A DNA stretch of 64,000 nucleotides from Desulforamulus aeronauticus DSM 10349 (GCF_900142375.1 NZ_FRAR01000007.1:1-64000), one strand, 5' to 3'; shown: positions 35,413 through 44,562, numbered from the stretch's first letter. Notes: generated from the sequence alone by a model not told the origin. A program made the numbers and translations.

Positions 35413-36534
35413 TTATTTAGGAATTGTACCCTCTACACCTTCCACAAACCAATCAAAGGACAGCATATCGGCATCGGACATTTTTTGGCCGGCAGCCACT
35501 CTTTCTTTCCCTGTTTGATCTTTAACGGGTCCGTCAAAAACATCAAACTTACCTTCAATCAATTCTTGTTTTTTGGTTTCTACCAATTGTTTTACATCTT
35601 CAGGTACCATGGGACCAAAAGGAGCCAGATCTACAATATTATCAGAAATAGGACCCCAATATTGATCGCTCTTCCAGGTACCTTCTTTAATCGCTTTAAC
35701 TGTATTTACATAATAAGGACCCCAGTTCCATACAGCGGAAGTCAGAACAGCCTTGGGAGCCATTTTGCTCATATCGCTGTTGTAACCGATCCCGAACTTA
35801 CCTTTTTCTTCAGCAGCCTGCTGAGGACCGGGGGTATCCTGGTGCTGGGCAACTACATCGGCACCAGTTTCTAACAAACTCTTGCCGGCTTCTTTCTCGG
35901 CGGCGGGATCATACCAGGTGTTGGTCCAAACCACGTTAACTTTAGCATTGGGATTTACAGATCTCACACCCTGTGTAAAAGCGTTGATACCACGGACCAC
36001 TTCGGGAATGGGAAAAGCAGCTACATAGCCAATGGTGTTGGTTTTCGTGGTTTTACCAGCAACGATACCGCTTAAATAACGGGCTTGATACATCCGGCCA
36101 AAATAGGTACCTACGTTATCCGCAGTTTTATAGCCGGAGCAATGAAGGAATTTAACATCAGGATACTTTTGGGCTACCTTAATAACAGGATCCATATAGC
36201 CAAAGCTGGTGGCAAAAATAATTTTGTTACCCTTTTCTGCCAGCTCGGTCAGTACACGTTCAGAGTCAGCTCCCTCAGGAACCGATTCCACAATGGTTGT
36301 TTCTATATCTGGCATTTCCTTTACAAGATATTGACGACCTAGATCATGAGCATAGCTATATCCGCCATCTCCTACTGGTCCTACATAAATGAAAGCAACT
36401 TTCAGCTTATCCGTGGCTGCGTCTTTTTTACCCTCTTCTGCTGCCTTAGGTTTCTCTTGACTGCCACAACCTACAAGGGCTACAGCTAATACCAAGGTAA
36501 AAACAATAGTTAAGATTTTTTTGCTCAGTTTCAC
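35413..36534 (-). CDS. nupN: BMP-family nucleoside-binding lipoprotein
   Basis: A 373-residue substrate-binding lipoprotein of the BMP (basic membrane protein) family. The lipobox is VALVGCGSQ, so it should be anchored to the outer face of the membrane. AFIYVGPVGDGGYSYAHDLG is the typical start of the fold, and VGYVAAFPIPEVVRGINAF-type IGYVAAFPIPEVVRGINAFT binds the ligand. The start is a GTG after TAGGAGG. The tandem riboswitch at 36992-37165 lies upstream across the csp gene. Confidence 0.92.
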   Translation of the reverse strand: MKLSKKILTIVFTLVLAVALVGCGSQEKPKAAEEGKKDAATDKLKVAFIYVGPVGDGGYSYAHDLGRQYLVKEMPDIETTIVESVPEGADSERVLTELAEKGNKIIFATSFGYMDPVIKVAQKYPDVKFLHCSGYKTADNVGTYFGRMYQARYLSGIVAGKTTKTNTIGYVAAFPIPEVVRGINAFTQGVRSVNPNAKVNVVWTNTWYDPAAEKEAGKSLLETGADVVAQHQDTPGPQQAAEEKGKFGIGYNSDMSKMAPKAVLTSAVWNWGPYYVNTVKAIKEGTWKSDQYWGPISDNIVDLAPFGPMVPEDVKQLVETKKQELIEGKFDVFDGPVKDQTGKERVAAGQKMSDADMLSFDWFVEGVEGTIPK

Positions 36535-36749
36535 CTAATTGACCTCCTAGTTTTTTGGTATATTTTTTATTTCTAACTAGCTAAAAAGTTAAGCCATCCC
36601 TCCCCCGCCCCCATAACTTTTTTAAAATACTTATGTATTATGTAAAAATTTCTTATGTAAAAAATTCTAATTTTAGGAATAGATGGGCAACTTATTGCCA
36701 ATACTTAGACTAAAGCAATTTGCTTTAGTAATTTTGAGGAGGAAATACA

Positions 36750-36947
36750 TTGCAAGGTAAGGTTAAATGGTTTAATGCCAACAAAGGCTACGGTTTCATT
36801 GAGTCCGAGTCTGGTACCGATGTATTCGTACATTACTCAGCGATTCAGACCGAGGGGTATCGTACCCTGGAGGAAGGTCAACCTGTTGAATTTGATGTAG
36901 TGGAAGGGACTCGTGGCCCACAAGCCGCTAATGTTAATAAAATATAA
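36750..36947 (+). CDS. csp: cold-shock-domain protein
   Basis: A 65-residue CspA-family RNA-binding protein: [16 protein letters not shown] (RNP1) and DVFVHYSAI (RNP2). The start is TTG after AGGAGG. It lies on the plus strand inside the leader of the minus-strand purine operon, so its antisense strand would be transcribed whenever the riboswitch lets RNA polymerase pass. A perfect 10-bp hairpin (ACTAAAGCAA/TTGCTTTAGT) precedes the ribosome site. Confidence 0.95.
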   Translation: MQGKVKWFNANKGYGFIESESGTDVFVHYSAIQTEGYRTLEEGQPVEFDVVEGTRGPQAANVNKI

Positions 36948-36948
36948 T

Positions 36949-37007
36949 AAAAAAGCCCAGCACGATAGGTTTCAATACTCATCAGAGTGAAACCTACCGC
37001 CTGGGCT
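36949..37007. terminator. shared terminator: riboswitch platform and csp end
   Basis: GTAGGTTTCA and TGAAACCTATC form the core stem, extended by GCCCAG/CTGGGC. On the minus strand it ends in TTTTTTATT, serving as the switch terminator. On the plus strand, CTTTTAT follows, so it can also end csp. The minus-strand 5' arm overlaps the 3' part of the PRPP aptamer, so ligand binding and terminator should compete. Confidence 0.75.
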
Positions 37008-37095
37008 TTTATCCCTTTCGGTGTAACGTCGAAAAAGACGCCTGTACCGCTTGGACCGAACCAACCCTGAAAAGGTTGTGGAACCCTAGGTACAC
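36992..37095 (-). promoter_or_regulatory. PRPP riboswitch aptamer (ykkC subtype 2b)
   Basis: Read on the minus strand it contains the ykkC-class core: ACCTAGGGTTCC, GGTTCGGTCCAAGCGGTACA, a TTTTTC-loop stem, then CACCGAAAGGGATAAAAGCC and CAGGCGG. These match the conserved CUAGGGUUCC, GGUCC-AG-G--ACA and GGGAUAAAAGCCC elements. Subtype 2b (PRPP) rather than 2a (ppGpp) is inferred from the adjacent guanine aptamer and the purine salvage genes. Binding of PRPP should favour readthrough, because the 3' arm is shared with the terminator. Confidence 0.8.
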
Positions 37096-37102
37096 TTTCC
37101 CT

Positions 37103-37165
37103 CCGTAGTTAGGCAATTACGGTTGCCATGTAGAAACGCCCGGGCCAATTCCCAGGCATATACGG
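37103..37165 (-). promoter_or_regulatory. guanine-class purine riboswitch aptamer
   Basis: On the minus strand the aptamer has P1 CCGTA/TACGG, a P2 hairpin CCTGGG-AATTGG-CCCGGG, J2/3 GTTTCTAC, and P3 GGCAA-CCGTAA-TTGCC, then AACTACGG. The pyrimidine that pairs with the ligand (at 37108) is C, which indicates guanine rather than adenine. L2 and L3 are slightly variant. It precedes the PRPP aptamer, the arrangement known from natural tandem guanine-PRPP switches. Confidence 0.85.
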
Positions 37166-37186
37166 AAACATATTGTATACAAGATC

Positions 37187-37215
37187 ATACTACCAAGACT
37201 GAGAAGATTTGTCAA
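37187..37215 (-). promoter_or_regulatory. sigma-A promoter of the tandem riboswitch
   Basis: TTGACA (37210-37215) and TAGTAT (37187-37192), read on the minus strand, are separated by 17 bases. Transcription would start near 37180, about 15 bases before the guanine aptamer. Confidence 0.75.
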
Positions 37216-37399
37216 CGAGCAAATAGTATTACTGACAAAATGTGATAAGTTCCGAGAAATTGGGAGCTTTTTGTTTTTTAAGGAATACAATAATGTGTAG
37301 AAAACTGTCTATTTACTTACACCTTTGCACTAATTTCCATTTTCTAGTTAATTGGTGTGAGTTGGAATATTATCTACATTATCAACAGGAGGAATGTTC

Positions 37400-37579
37400 A
37401 TGGTTATTTGCCCATACTGTCAGAAAGAAATAGCTGGAGAGCTTGATACTTGTCCGCACTGCGGTGTCACTATGATCTATTTTTATCAATGCCACCGTTG
37501 CCATCAAGAAATTGCTGCTACTGGTATATTAAAATTTTGTCCTCTCTGCGACGCCAATTTTTCCGATCAAATGAACTAA
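37400..37579 (+). CDS. small double zinc-ribbon protein
   Basis: A 59-residue protein with four CxxC pairs: CPYC, CPHC, CHRC and CPLC, arranged as two zinc ribbons. The start at 37400 is seven bases after AGGAGG; a closer ATG at 37394 nearly touches that site. It ends just before the convergent prpE-like gene. Role unknown. Confidence 0.75.
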   Translation: MVICPYCQKEIAGELDTCPHCGVTMIYFYQCHRCHQEIAATGILKFCPLCDANFSDQMN

Positions 37580-37580
37580 C

Positions 37581-38330
37581 TCACTGCCGAATATAATATA
37601 CCTCTTGGGCTGGTACTTGGATAAGCTCCCGTTCCGGATAACGTAGGGCAGTTAAATATCCTCCCATGGCACAGCCAGTGTCGATATCAATAGTATTGTT
37701 TCTAAATTCAGGCTTTTTCACCGGTGTATGACCATAGACTACTAAGGCTTTGCCCCGGTAGTGTTTTGCCCAATCTCGTCGCACCGGCAAACCATCCGGG
37801 GTTACTTGCCCCGTGGTATCCCCGTAGAGACAAAAACTCTCGATCTTTTTACCAACCCTGCCGATCATCTGCTCTTTAATTCCGGCATGAGCAACTACCA
37901 AATTTCCATTATCCAGTAGTAAATAGGGAGAGGATCTCTGATAAAAATCAGTAAATGCCTTAGTAAAGATTTCTCTTTCCACAGAGGTAAGCTTCTTTAA
38001 TTCCTCAACTGTTTTTTCCAAACCATATTTTACCTGCACGGAACGTCCAGCCAAATACCTACTAAGTTTTTTGCAATGGTTTCCCGGTACATATAGGGCA
38101 TTTCCCATCTGCACCATTAGCATTGCCATTTTTATGCTCTTTAAACTACTGGGACCTCGATCGCCTAGGTCCCCTAGAAAAATAATCTTTCTTCCTGCAG
38201 GATGGTAAAAACTATCTTGCTTTTGATGGTAACCCAAAAGAGTCAACATTTCCTTTAACTCAGCCAAACATCCATGAACATCACCGATAATATCAAAGGG
38301 ACCTTTTTCCTTACTAAGATCAAAGTTCAA
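37581..38330 (-). CDS. prpE: metallophosphoesterase, PrpE / Ap4A-hydrolase type
   Basis: A 249-residue calcineurin-like phosphatase with DIIGDVHGCLAELKEML, FLGDLGDRGPSSLK, YVPGNHCKKLSRYL, VVAHAGI and VYGHTPV, the standard two-metal motifs. Sequence layout fits PrpE, a bis(5'-nucleosyl)-tetraphosphatase or protein phosphatase linked to spore germination in Bacillus. Whether that role holds here is inference. Confidence 0.85.
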   Translation of the reverse strand: MNFDLSKEKGPFDIIGDVHGCLAELKEMLTLLGYHQKQDSFYHPAGRKIIFLGDLGDRGPSSLKSIKMAMLMVQMGNALYVPGNHCKKLSRYLAGRSVQVKYGLEKTVEELKKLTSVEREIFTKAFTDFYQRSSPYLLLDNGNLVVAHAGIKEQMIGRVGKKIESFCLYGDTTGQVTPDGLPVRRDWAKHYRGKALVVYGHTPVKKPEFRNNTIDIDTGCAMGGYLTALRYPERELIQVPAQEVYYIRQ

Positions 38331-38385
38331 GGGATAGTCCTCCTAATCAATGAAAACGCCCGGTAGATACCGGACGTTCTCTACA

Positions 38386-38598
38386 TTAAAAGAAATCTTC
38401 CTCATCTTCCTCTGTATTCAGCCAATCGATAACTGGGTCATAGCCGATCACTCCAACAGCGGTAGATTTTAACCCCAGCAAAGTCATACCCTTGCCAAAA
38501 AGAGAACCTTTGAAATTTTGGGATCGTCCCAGACCGATAAAAGCTAAGCCACCTACCACGCTAAGAAGGCGTTCAGTGGAATTCATATTTTGCCGCAC
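38386..38598 (-). CDS. small DUF2892-like membrane protein
   Basis: A 70-residue protein opening MRQNMNSTERLLSVVGGLAF, similar to short DUF2892-like (YgaP-type) membrane proteins, with one or two hydrophobic segments and an acidic tail (NTEEDEEDFF). Role unknown. Confidence 0.55.
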   Translation of the reverse strand: MRQNMNSTERLLSVVGGLAFIGLGRSQNFKGSLFGKGMTLLGLKSTAVGVIGYDPVIDWLNTEEDEEDFF

Positions 38599-38673
38599 GG
38601 ATCTTCACCTCCCTTTTTATTATGGTCTGTGAAGATCAATGTTTACCCCACGAAATTTCTGGTTGCGTTGGTT

Positions 38674-38919
38674 TTAATTGATAAATATTTCTTCAGAAAA
38701 TCTTTTTATGGGCTTAAATTCCTGCCAACCACATCGATTGCAGCCGAGTAAATGAGTGCAACACTCTGCTGTATATCCCTGATAACCATCCTCATATATT
38801 TTTTGGTCTTCATAGGCACTGTAAGGATCAAAAAAGTCCTGGATCAGTCCATAATCCGCTAATGTATCGCCACAATTGGGACAAATATGGTTTAAAGTAT
38901 ACAGCCTATTACAAAGCAC
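38674..38919 (-). CDS. small zinc-binding protein
   Basis: An 81-residue protein with CPNC and CNRC pairs. It is written from a GTG. The frame stays open five more codons to a CTG at 38934 that sits seven bases after GAGGTG. Starting there would add DKVC, completing a third pair (CVLC). So the real start is probably upstream of 38919. Confidence 0.6.
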   Translation of the reverse strand: MLCNRLYTLNHICPNCGDTLADYGLIQDFFDPYSAYEDQKIYEDGYQGYTAECCTHLLGCNRCGWQEFKPIKRFSEEIFIN

Positions 38920-39073
38920 ACATACCTTATCCAGGGTTTCTCACCTCTTTTTTACGTAAGCTTTCCCAGATACGTTTATTTGCATGCGGCAAGTCTCTTT
39001 TCGCTGAAGAAGCTGCCAGATAAACTCAACGTCTACCCTCGCACTTCAATCGTAACTGCTTCTAGCAAAAACC

Positions 39074-39586
39074 TTAGCTTTTCTCACAATGAGAGCAATG
39101 GGGCACCATTATTTTGCCAGCGAATATCTTCTCTAGTCGATTTACACCTGACCACCGAGAGAGTATATACGTTATTAGCACTGCCAAAATAAGTCTACCT
39201 GCTAAAATGATGATTCCATTAGCTCCCACAGCCATAAAAAGTGCCGTATCTTCCAGCACCGAATGACATAACACCAAAAAAACATTAATAAGAAATAAAT
39301 CCCGCCAGGTTAAATCACCATTTTTAACACTCTCAATAATGACTCCAGCACCATAGGCTAAACCAAAAATTAAACCAATGACTAACGGAAATGCCCCTTT
39401 CTGGGATAGACGGAAAAATCTCATAACCGGGGCCATCCAGCCAGCCATTCCATCTAGTACATTCATATCTTTGGCAACTTCCAAGAAGATCATTAGTGGA
39501 ATGATAATCACAGCCATTTGAAAAACACTTTTAAAACTGCCCTGTAAGGCAGTCCTGATAAATTCAGACCATGCTATAACTTCCAT
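39074..39586 (-). CDS. nucleoside-recognition (Gate) domain membrane protein, B partner
   Basis: A 170-residue membrane protein with the Gate/nucleoside-recognition architecture. It has ALQGSFKSVFQMAVIIIPLM, GLIFGLAYGAGVIIES and LCHSVLEDTALFMAVGANGI, and a Cys/His-rich end HCSHCEKS. The tail may bind metal. It forms a pair with the next gene, as SpmA/SpmB do, and probably moves or senses a small solute. It is 25 bases from its partner. Confidence 0.75.
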   Translation of the reverse strand: MEVIAWSEFIRTALQGSFKSVFQMAVIIIPLMIFLEVAKDMNVLDGMAGWMAPVMRFFRLSQKGAFPLVIGLIFGLAYGAGVIIESVKNGDLTWRDLFLINVFLVLCHSVLEDTALFMAVGANGIIILAGRLILAVLITYILSRWSGVNRLEKIFAGKIMVPHCSHCEKS

Positions 39587-39611
39587 CAGTTACGTCCTCC
39601 CCGTTTAAAAC

Positions 39612-40031
39612 CTAGAGTAAAATGTTTACTACGATTCCTGCTATAATAGCTAATAGAATGCGGCTTAGGCCCACAAACCAGGGATTAATGCCGCATTTTC
39701 CCGCTACCGCACTTTCCACAATGAGCGAATGAGATAGCAATAGCATTAGGGCCATAATGTTAATCTCCTTACTATTTAATGGCAGGGAAGACATTACGCC
39801 CAAGGCCCCATAAATGTTTAGCACATTGCCCACCACCAGAGCTAGAGATGCCTCTCCCGGTAAGCCCACATATTTCATAAAGGGGGAACAAAAATCCGAA
39901 ATTTGTTTTAAAAGAGGCGTAAAACTTAATAAACTAACCGCTACATAAATCGGCACCACCACCTTAGACAATAGCCAGGTAGTGGACAAACCTTTATAGA
40001 AACCTCTCTTAAAGGTATCAAAAGTGACCAC
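39612..40031 (-). CDS. nucleoside-recognition (Gate) domain membrane protein, A partner
   Basis: A 139-residue partner of the preceding gene in the pair, with several membrane helices and the LVVGNVLNIYGALGVMSSLP and LMLLLSHSLIVESAVAGKCG signatures. Together they resemble the two-protein YvoD-like or SpmAB-like systems of spore-formers. Substrate not known. Confidence 0.75.
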   Translation of the reverse strand: MVTFDTFKRGFYKGLSTTWLLSKVVVPIYVAVSLLSFTPLLKQISDFCSPFMKYVGLPGEASLALVVGNVLNIYGALGVMSSLPLNSKEINIMALMLLLSHSLIVESAVAGKCGINPWFVGLSRILLAIIAGIVVNILL

Positions 40032-40110
40032 GTGAAAAACCTCCCTATTCGAAACATACGTTTTAAATTCCTCATGGATTCAAGCAGTCCTACCAAAAAG
40101 AAGCAATCAT

Positions 40111-40143
40111 GTAAGGCCGGTTCAAAATCAGAACCGGCCTTAC
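40111..40143. terminator. hairpin between the gate pair and selB
   Basis: GTAAGGCCGGTTC and GAACCGGCCTTAC pair around AAAATCA. No strong U-tract is seen on either side. It may be a weak terminator of selAB. Confidence 0.5.
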
Positions 40144-40164
40144 GCTATATTAACCCATCATTAA

Positions 40165-42072
40165 TTATACAAGGACCCGGTTGTCACCTACCCGGCGGGT
40201 CACCCTCTCACGATCAAGGGTTTCCAATAAGGGTAAAATGTACTTGCGAGAGGTATTTAGTAAATCCCTGGTTTGCGCTACTGATAGCTCCCTATTTTGA
40301 CTAAGATAACCAATAATCATCTGCTTAGCTTCCCGGTAATGCTCTGCAGCAAAGAACAACTCTTCGTCCGCCAATTTTACCAGTTTTTCTGTCCGTAACA
40401 GGTACTGTAAATACTCTTGTGCTTCCGTTACCTTGATTTTATTTGATTTTATAATTTCCTGCCAAGAAGGGGGCTGAAATCCACCCTGTTGAACAATGGC
40501 TAGCAAGGAATTCACTGTTTTCTGGTAGACTTCCGGCAATTCCTCATTAACAGAAGGATGGGCTAACGTTTTATCCGATAGTTTTATATAGCCCTCCGCT
40601 GCTAAGGACTGAAGCAAATATTGAAAGCTTTTACTATTGATAAAAGAAAACTTTCTGGAACGCATTTCTTCCTTAGGGAAACCTTCCCTGAGAGGATACT
40701 CCAAGTGATATTGTTTTGCCAATTGTTGAATATTTTTACCCCAATCTTCGTAAACCTGCCAGGAAGCAAAAAGATCCTTCTTTTCAGAGACAATTCTTTT
40801 GATCTGTTGATCTTCTACTAGTTTTTGCACACTTACGTTCACTTCTCCCAGAGCTAAACCGATGCCTGTCGCAATATCTTCATCGCTGAATAGTCCCTGT
40901 TTACCAGCCAGAAACTGGGCAATTAATTCCTCTGGAGATCCCATTTCTTTCGTAGCCAGAGCTTCCAACACCTCTGGTCGGTAACGCTTATGTTTGGCTG
41001 CATTGGCATCAATAACGGTTCCTCCGCCAATGGTACGCATCGGAGAGTAAGAACGAATAACAAAGCGATCCCCTTTACCAGCCACAGCTTGTTCTTCTAA
41101 TTCCAACTGAGCATAAATTTCTTCACCAGGCCCCAATTCCTCCCGGTCCAGCAACCGAACACGTCCTAAAATCTCATCAGTCCCCAGATAGAGTCTCACC
41201 CGGGCTCGATTTTTTAAGGGTTTGGCTGCACTTTCCAGCAACAACAACCGGACATCCATACGGTGGGACGGGTCTACACTGCCGGGGGTAACCAATACAT
41301 TCCCCCGATGTACCTCTTCCACCTCAACTCCCGTCAGGTTCACTGCCGTTCGCTGCCCAGCTCTGGCCTGCTCCACCTTTTTACCGTGCACTTGCAAAGA
41401 ACGGATTCTGGATGTCAAACCCTGGGGCGTAATCTCCACGGTATCTCCTAGAGAAATACGGCCAGAAAGTAAAGTACCGGTTACCACTGTACCAAAACCT
41501 GTTACCGAGAACACTCTGTCTACAGGTAATCGCAGTTTACCAATACTGACCCGTTCCTCAGTATCTTCAACAAACTGATCAATGGTCTTTAATAATTCTG
41601 GAATACCCTGTTTTGTAGTGGAAGAAACAGGGATAATGGGTGCTCCTCTAAGAGAAGTACCCTGAAGATACTCTCTGACTTCCTCGGTTACCAACTCCAA
41701 CCAGTCTTCATCCACTAGATCCACCTTGGTTAACACAACAATCCCTTTTTTAACCTGCAGCAATTGGATGATATCCACATGCTCTCTAGTTTGGGGCATA
41801 ACCCCTTCATCGGCGGCAATGACGAGCATAACTAAATCAATACCGCCAACACCTGCCAGCATATTCTTAATAAACCTTTCGTGTCCGGGGACATCCACAA
41901 TACCAGCTTGCTTGCCACTGGGCAGCTTTAACTCCGCAAAACCCAATTCGATGGATATACCTCTTTCCTTTTCTTCCTTTAACCGATCGGTATCCATACC
42001 GGTTAAAGTCTTAATCAGCAAGGTTTTTCCATGGTCAACGTGACCAGCAGTGCCAATAACAATATGTTTCAT
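40165..42072 (-). CDS. selB: selenocysteine-specific elongation factor SelB
   Basis: A 635-residue translational GTPase that brings selenocysteinyl-tRNA to UGA codons next to a SECIS hairpin. Motifs: G1 [12 protein letters not shown]3 DVPGHERF, G4 TKVD. The C-terminal part (from about 380) is the winged-helix domains that bind the SECIS RNA. It overlaps selA by 4 bases and follows it in one unit. tRNA-Sec is at 12976, far away. Confidence 0.96.
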   Translation of the reverse strand: MKHIVIGTAGHVDHGKTLLIKTLTGMDTDRLKEEKERGISIELGFAELKLPSGKQAGIVDVPGHERFIKNMLAGVGGIDLVMLVIAADEGVMPQTREHVDIIQLLQVKKGIVVLTKVDLVDEDWLELVTEEVREYLQGTSLRGAPIIPVSSTTKQGIPELLKTIDQFVEDTEERVSIGKLRLPVDRVFSVTGFGTVVTGTLLSGRISLGDTVEITPQGLTSRIRSLQVHGKKVEQARAGQRTAVNLTGVEVEEVHRGNVLVTPGSVDPSHRMDVRLLLLESAAKPLKNRARVRLYLGTDEILGRVRLLDREELGPGEEIYAQLELEEQAVAGKGDRFVIRSYSPMRTIGGGTVIDANAAKHKRYRPEVLEALATKEMGSPEELIAQFLAGKQGLFSDEDIATGIGLALGEVNVSVQKLVEDQQIKRIVSEKKDLFASWQVYEDWGKNIQQLAKQYHLEYPLREGFPKEEMRSRKFSFINSKSFQYLLQSLAAEGYIKLSDKTLAHPSVNEELPEVYQKTVNSLLAIVQQGGFQPPSWQEIIKSNKIKVTEAQEYLQYLLRTEKLVKLADEELFFAAEHYREAKQMIIGYLSQNRELSVAQTRDLLNTSRKYILPLLETLDRERVTRRVGDNRVLV

Positions 42073-43499
42073 CTACCGGACACCTCCCCGGAATTAATTA
42101 CCCTGGCTATCACTTCTGCCAGTAGTTCAACTTCTTCTGGTTGGACTGTACGTAAATCCACTTGATATTTATTGTCTTGCACCCTACCCACCACTGCCGG
42201 TTCTGCTAATCGTAATTGAGCCGACATTTCCTCTACCGATAGATGCTGCACCATACAGGTAACTAAATAGGTCGGTAATTCAGCTGTAGGCATAGAGCCC
42301 CCACCCACTTGAGATGTGCCGCTGATTACCTGTACTTCGGCGGGGTAAGCTACTTTGGCTTTCAATTGAGCAGCCAGCTCCTCTGCCCTTTTCAACAAAG
42401 CACCGGGAGCCTCAGTCAACATTCTTAATGTAGGAATATTTTCTAATACATTATCCTTATCTAGATATTCTCTCAAGGTGGCTTCCAGAGCGGCCACCGT
42501 AAACTTATTAATACGGACAGCTCTGGTTAGCGGGTTCTTCTTCATTTTTTCTATCCAATATCGTTTACCAACAATAATGCCAGCCTGGGGCCCACCTAAA
42601 AGCTTATCCCCGGAAAAGGTAACCACATCAGCACCGGCAGCTACAACTTCTTGAACACTAGGTTCCTGGGGTAACCCATAAGGAGCCAAATCCACTAAAA
42701 AACCGCTACCTAGGTCTGACATCACCGGTATTTGATGTGATTGTCCAATTTGTACTAATTCATTCACCGTTGTTTCCCGGGTAAAACCGACAATTCGGTA
42801 GTTGCTGGTATGAACATGCAGCAAGAGTGCTGTATCTTCCGAGATCGCCTTTTGATAATCATGGGGATGGGTCTTATTGGTGGCTCCCACTTCCACTAGC
42901 ATGGCACCACTCTGTTCCATCACCTCTGGAATTCTAAAAGAACCACCAATCTCCACTAGTTGCCCACGGGATACAATAACCTCTTTTCCCTTAGCCATGG
43001 TACCTAAAGCTAATAATACCGCGGCAGCATTGTTATTAACCACCAAAGCAGCTTCAGCACCCGTAAGGCGAGTAATAATTTCTTCCACAGGTTCGTACCG
43101 AGAACCTCGCCTGCCTGTGTTAAGGTTGATTTCTAAATTACAAAAGGAGGATGCGACTGCATCTACCGCATCCCTAGCAGCATAAGACATTAGGGCTCGT
43201 CCCAGGTTAGTATGCAGTACCACTCCTGTGGCATTAATAACACGCCGTAAATTAGGTTTTGTTTCCGCAGCAATCAGATCCGAAGTTTTTTTAACTACCA
43301 GTTGATAAATATCTTCAGGAGAACCGGTATAACTGCCGGATAAAATCTCCTGCCTTAAGCCTTCGATGGTCTTCCGAACTGCATCAACCACTACTGTCCG
43401 GGGTCGTGTTTGCAGTAAATTGAGGATTATTGAGTTTTTCATCAGATCATCAACCTTCGGCAATGATCTCAACAATGATTTGTCAATCGGCAGTTCCAT
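42069..43499 (-). CDS. selA: L-seryl-tRNA(Sec) selenium transferase
   Basis: A 476-residue PLP enzyme that turns seryl-tRNA-Sec into selenocysteinyl-tRNA-Sec. GVVLHTNLGRALMS is the family motif, and the PLP lysine is in TFSGDKLLGGPQAGIIVG. The length fits. First gene of the selA-selB unit. Confidence 0.96.
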   Translation of the reverse strand: MELPIDKSLLRSLPKVDDLMKNSIILNLLQTRPRTVVVDAVRKTIEGLRQEILSGSYTGSPEDIYQLVVKKTSDLIAAETKPNLRRVINATGVVLHTNLGRALMSYAARDAVDAVASSFCNLEINLNTGRRGSRYEPVEEIITRLTGAEAALVVNNNAAAVLLALGTMAKGKEVIVSRGQLVEIGGSFRIPEVMEQSGAMLVEVGATNKTHPHDYQKAISEDTALLLHVHTSNYRIVGFTRETTVNELVQIGQSHQIPVMSDLGSGFLVDLAPYGLPQEPSVQEVVAAGADVVTFSGDKLLGGPQAGIIVGKRYWIEKMKKNPLTRAVRINKFTVAALEATLREYLDKDNVLENIPTLRMLTEAPGALLKRAEELAAQLKAKVAYPAEVQVISGTSQVGGGSMPTAELPTYLVTCMVQHLSVEEMSAQLRLAEPAVVGRVQDNKYQVDLRTVQPEEVELLAEVIARVINSGEVSGR

Positions 43500-43555
43500 G
43501 CTATTCCTCCATACCTACATGCTTTTTCCATTATAGGGTAAAATATGGCTAAAAT

Positions 43556-43581
43556 GCAAGAAACCCAGCCTAAGCTGGGTT
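43556..43581 (-). terminator. terminator after the first FadR-type regulator
   Basis: AACCCAGC and GCTGGGTT pair around CTAA; the minus strand runs into TTTCTTG. It also separates the regulator from selAB. Confidence 0.8.
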
Positions 43582-43593
43582 GATGGCGACTGA

Positions 43594-44307
43594 CTACTGA
43601 TTTTTCATAATTTGCATAAGTACTTTTTCCGTGCTAACTAAGTGGTTCATCATAACATGGCGCGCTTCTGTTTGATCACCTTTTTTTATCGCCTGATAGA
43701 TTTGTTCATGATGTTGGTATAGGATCTCCGAAGTTTCTTGACTCTGATAAAGTCTTTCTCTAACAGCTTTCATGACATTCTCCATGGTCTCAGAGACAGA
43801 ATTCATTATTCTTATCAGCAAGGAATTATGGGCAGCATCGGTAACTGCATAGTGAAGTTTTAAGTCATTTACCTCTCCTGAGACTCCTTTGACAATATCT
43901 TGATGCATTTTGTCCAGCCAATATTTTATTTTTTGAATATCCTCTTCGGTTCGGCGTAAGGCAGCTAGTGCGGCAGCCTCAGTCTCGACGATCTTTCTTA
44001 ATTCCAGCAACTCAAAAAGAGTGTCTTTGCCGGTTACCACAGCCAGAGACATGATATCCGTCATGGATTTGGTACCTATTTCCCTGACAAAGGTTCCTTC
44101 ACCCGGCCTAATCTCTATAATGCCGATGGCTTCCAACGCTCGATAGGCTTCTCGCACCGCCGACCTACCAACTTGCAAACGTTCGGCTAATTCTCTTTCC
44201 GGCATAAGCTTGCTACCAGGAGTAAGTTCACCATGCGCAATCATAGCTTTGATTTGACTAACAATTTCTTCGTATATCTTTTTAGGTCTTATAGGTTTAA
44301 ATTCCAA
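43594..44307 (-). CDS. FadR/GntR-family transcription regulator (copy A)
   Basis: A 237-residue FadR-subfamily regulator. It has a GntR winged helix (PGSKLMPERELAERLQVGRS, then AVREAYRALEAIGIIEIRPG) and a ligand-binding FCD domain with the LLELRKIVETEAAALAA helix and metal residues (HYAVTDAAHN). The ligand is probably lactate, given the neighbour. It is a close paralogue of copy B at 44563. TTG start after GGGGTGAT. Confidence 0.88.
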   Translation of the reverse strand: MEFKPIRPKKIYEEIVSQIKAMIAHGELTPGSKLMPERELAERLQVGRSAVREAYRALEAIGIIEIRPGEGTFVREIGTKSMTDIMSLAVVTGKDTLFELLELRKIVETEAAALAALRRTEEDIQKIKYWLDKMHQDIVKGVSGEVNDLKLHYAVTDAAHNSLLIRIMNSVSETMENVMKAVRERLYQSQETSEILYQHHEQIYQAIKKGDQTEARHVMMNHLVSTEKVLMQIMKNQ

Positions 44308-44526
44308 GTCATCACCCCTGACAAATTACACCGTATTTGAATGTTTACTATTAATAATAATACAGCCAAGTAACAAGTGCAAAGGCATATTTTACTTTCT
44401 AAATAGAAAAAGCCGACTGGCATGTCTGTGGCCTTTATCCTAATGTCATAACCTAAGAAAATAGGCAAAATTTTAGTTTTCTCAAATTCACATTCACAGA
44501 ATTTTTATACAGTTTAAGTGTTTAGA

Positions 44527-44550
44527 ATAACCCAGCTTTAGCCGGGTTAT
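44527..44550 (-). terminator. hairpin after the second FadR-type regulator
   Basis: ATAACCCAGC and GCCGGGTTAT pair around TTTA. No strong U-tract, so the two regulators may be partly co-transcribed. Confidence 0.55.
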
Positions 44551-44562
44551 CGTATCTCGTGC

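Noticed and set aside
36700-36750. Purine riboswitch as control element of csp
   Set aside because: The aptamers are readable only on the minus strand and lie downstream of csp.
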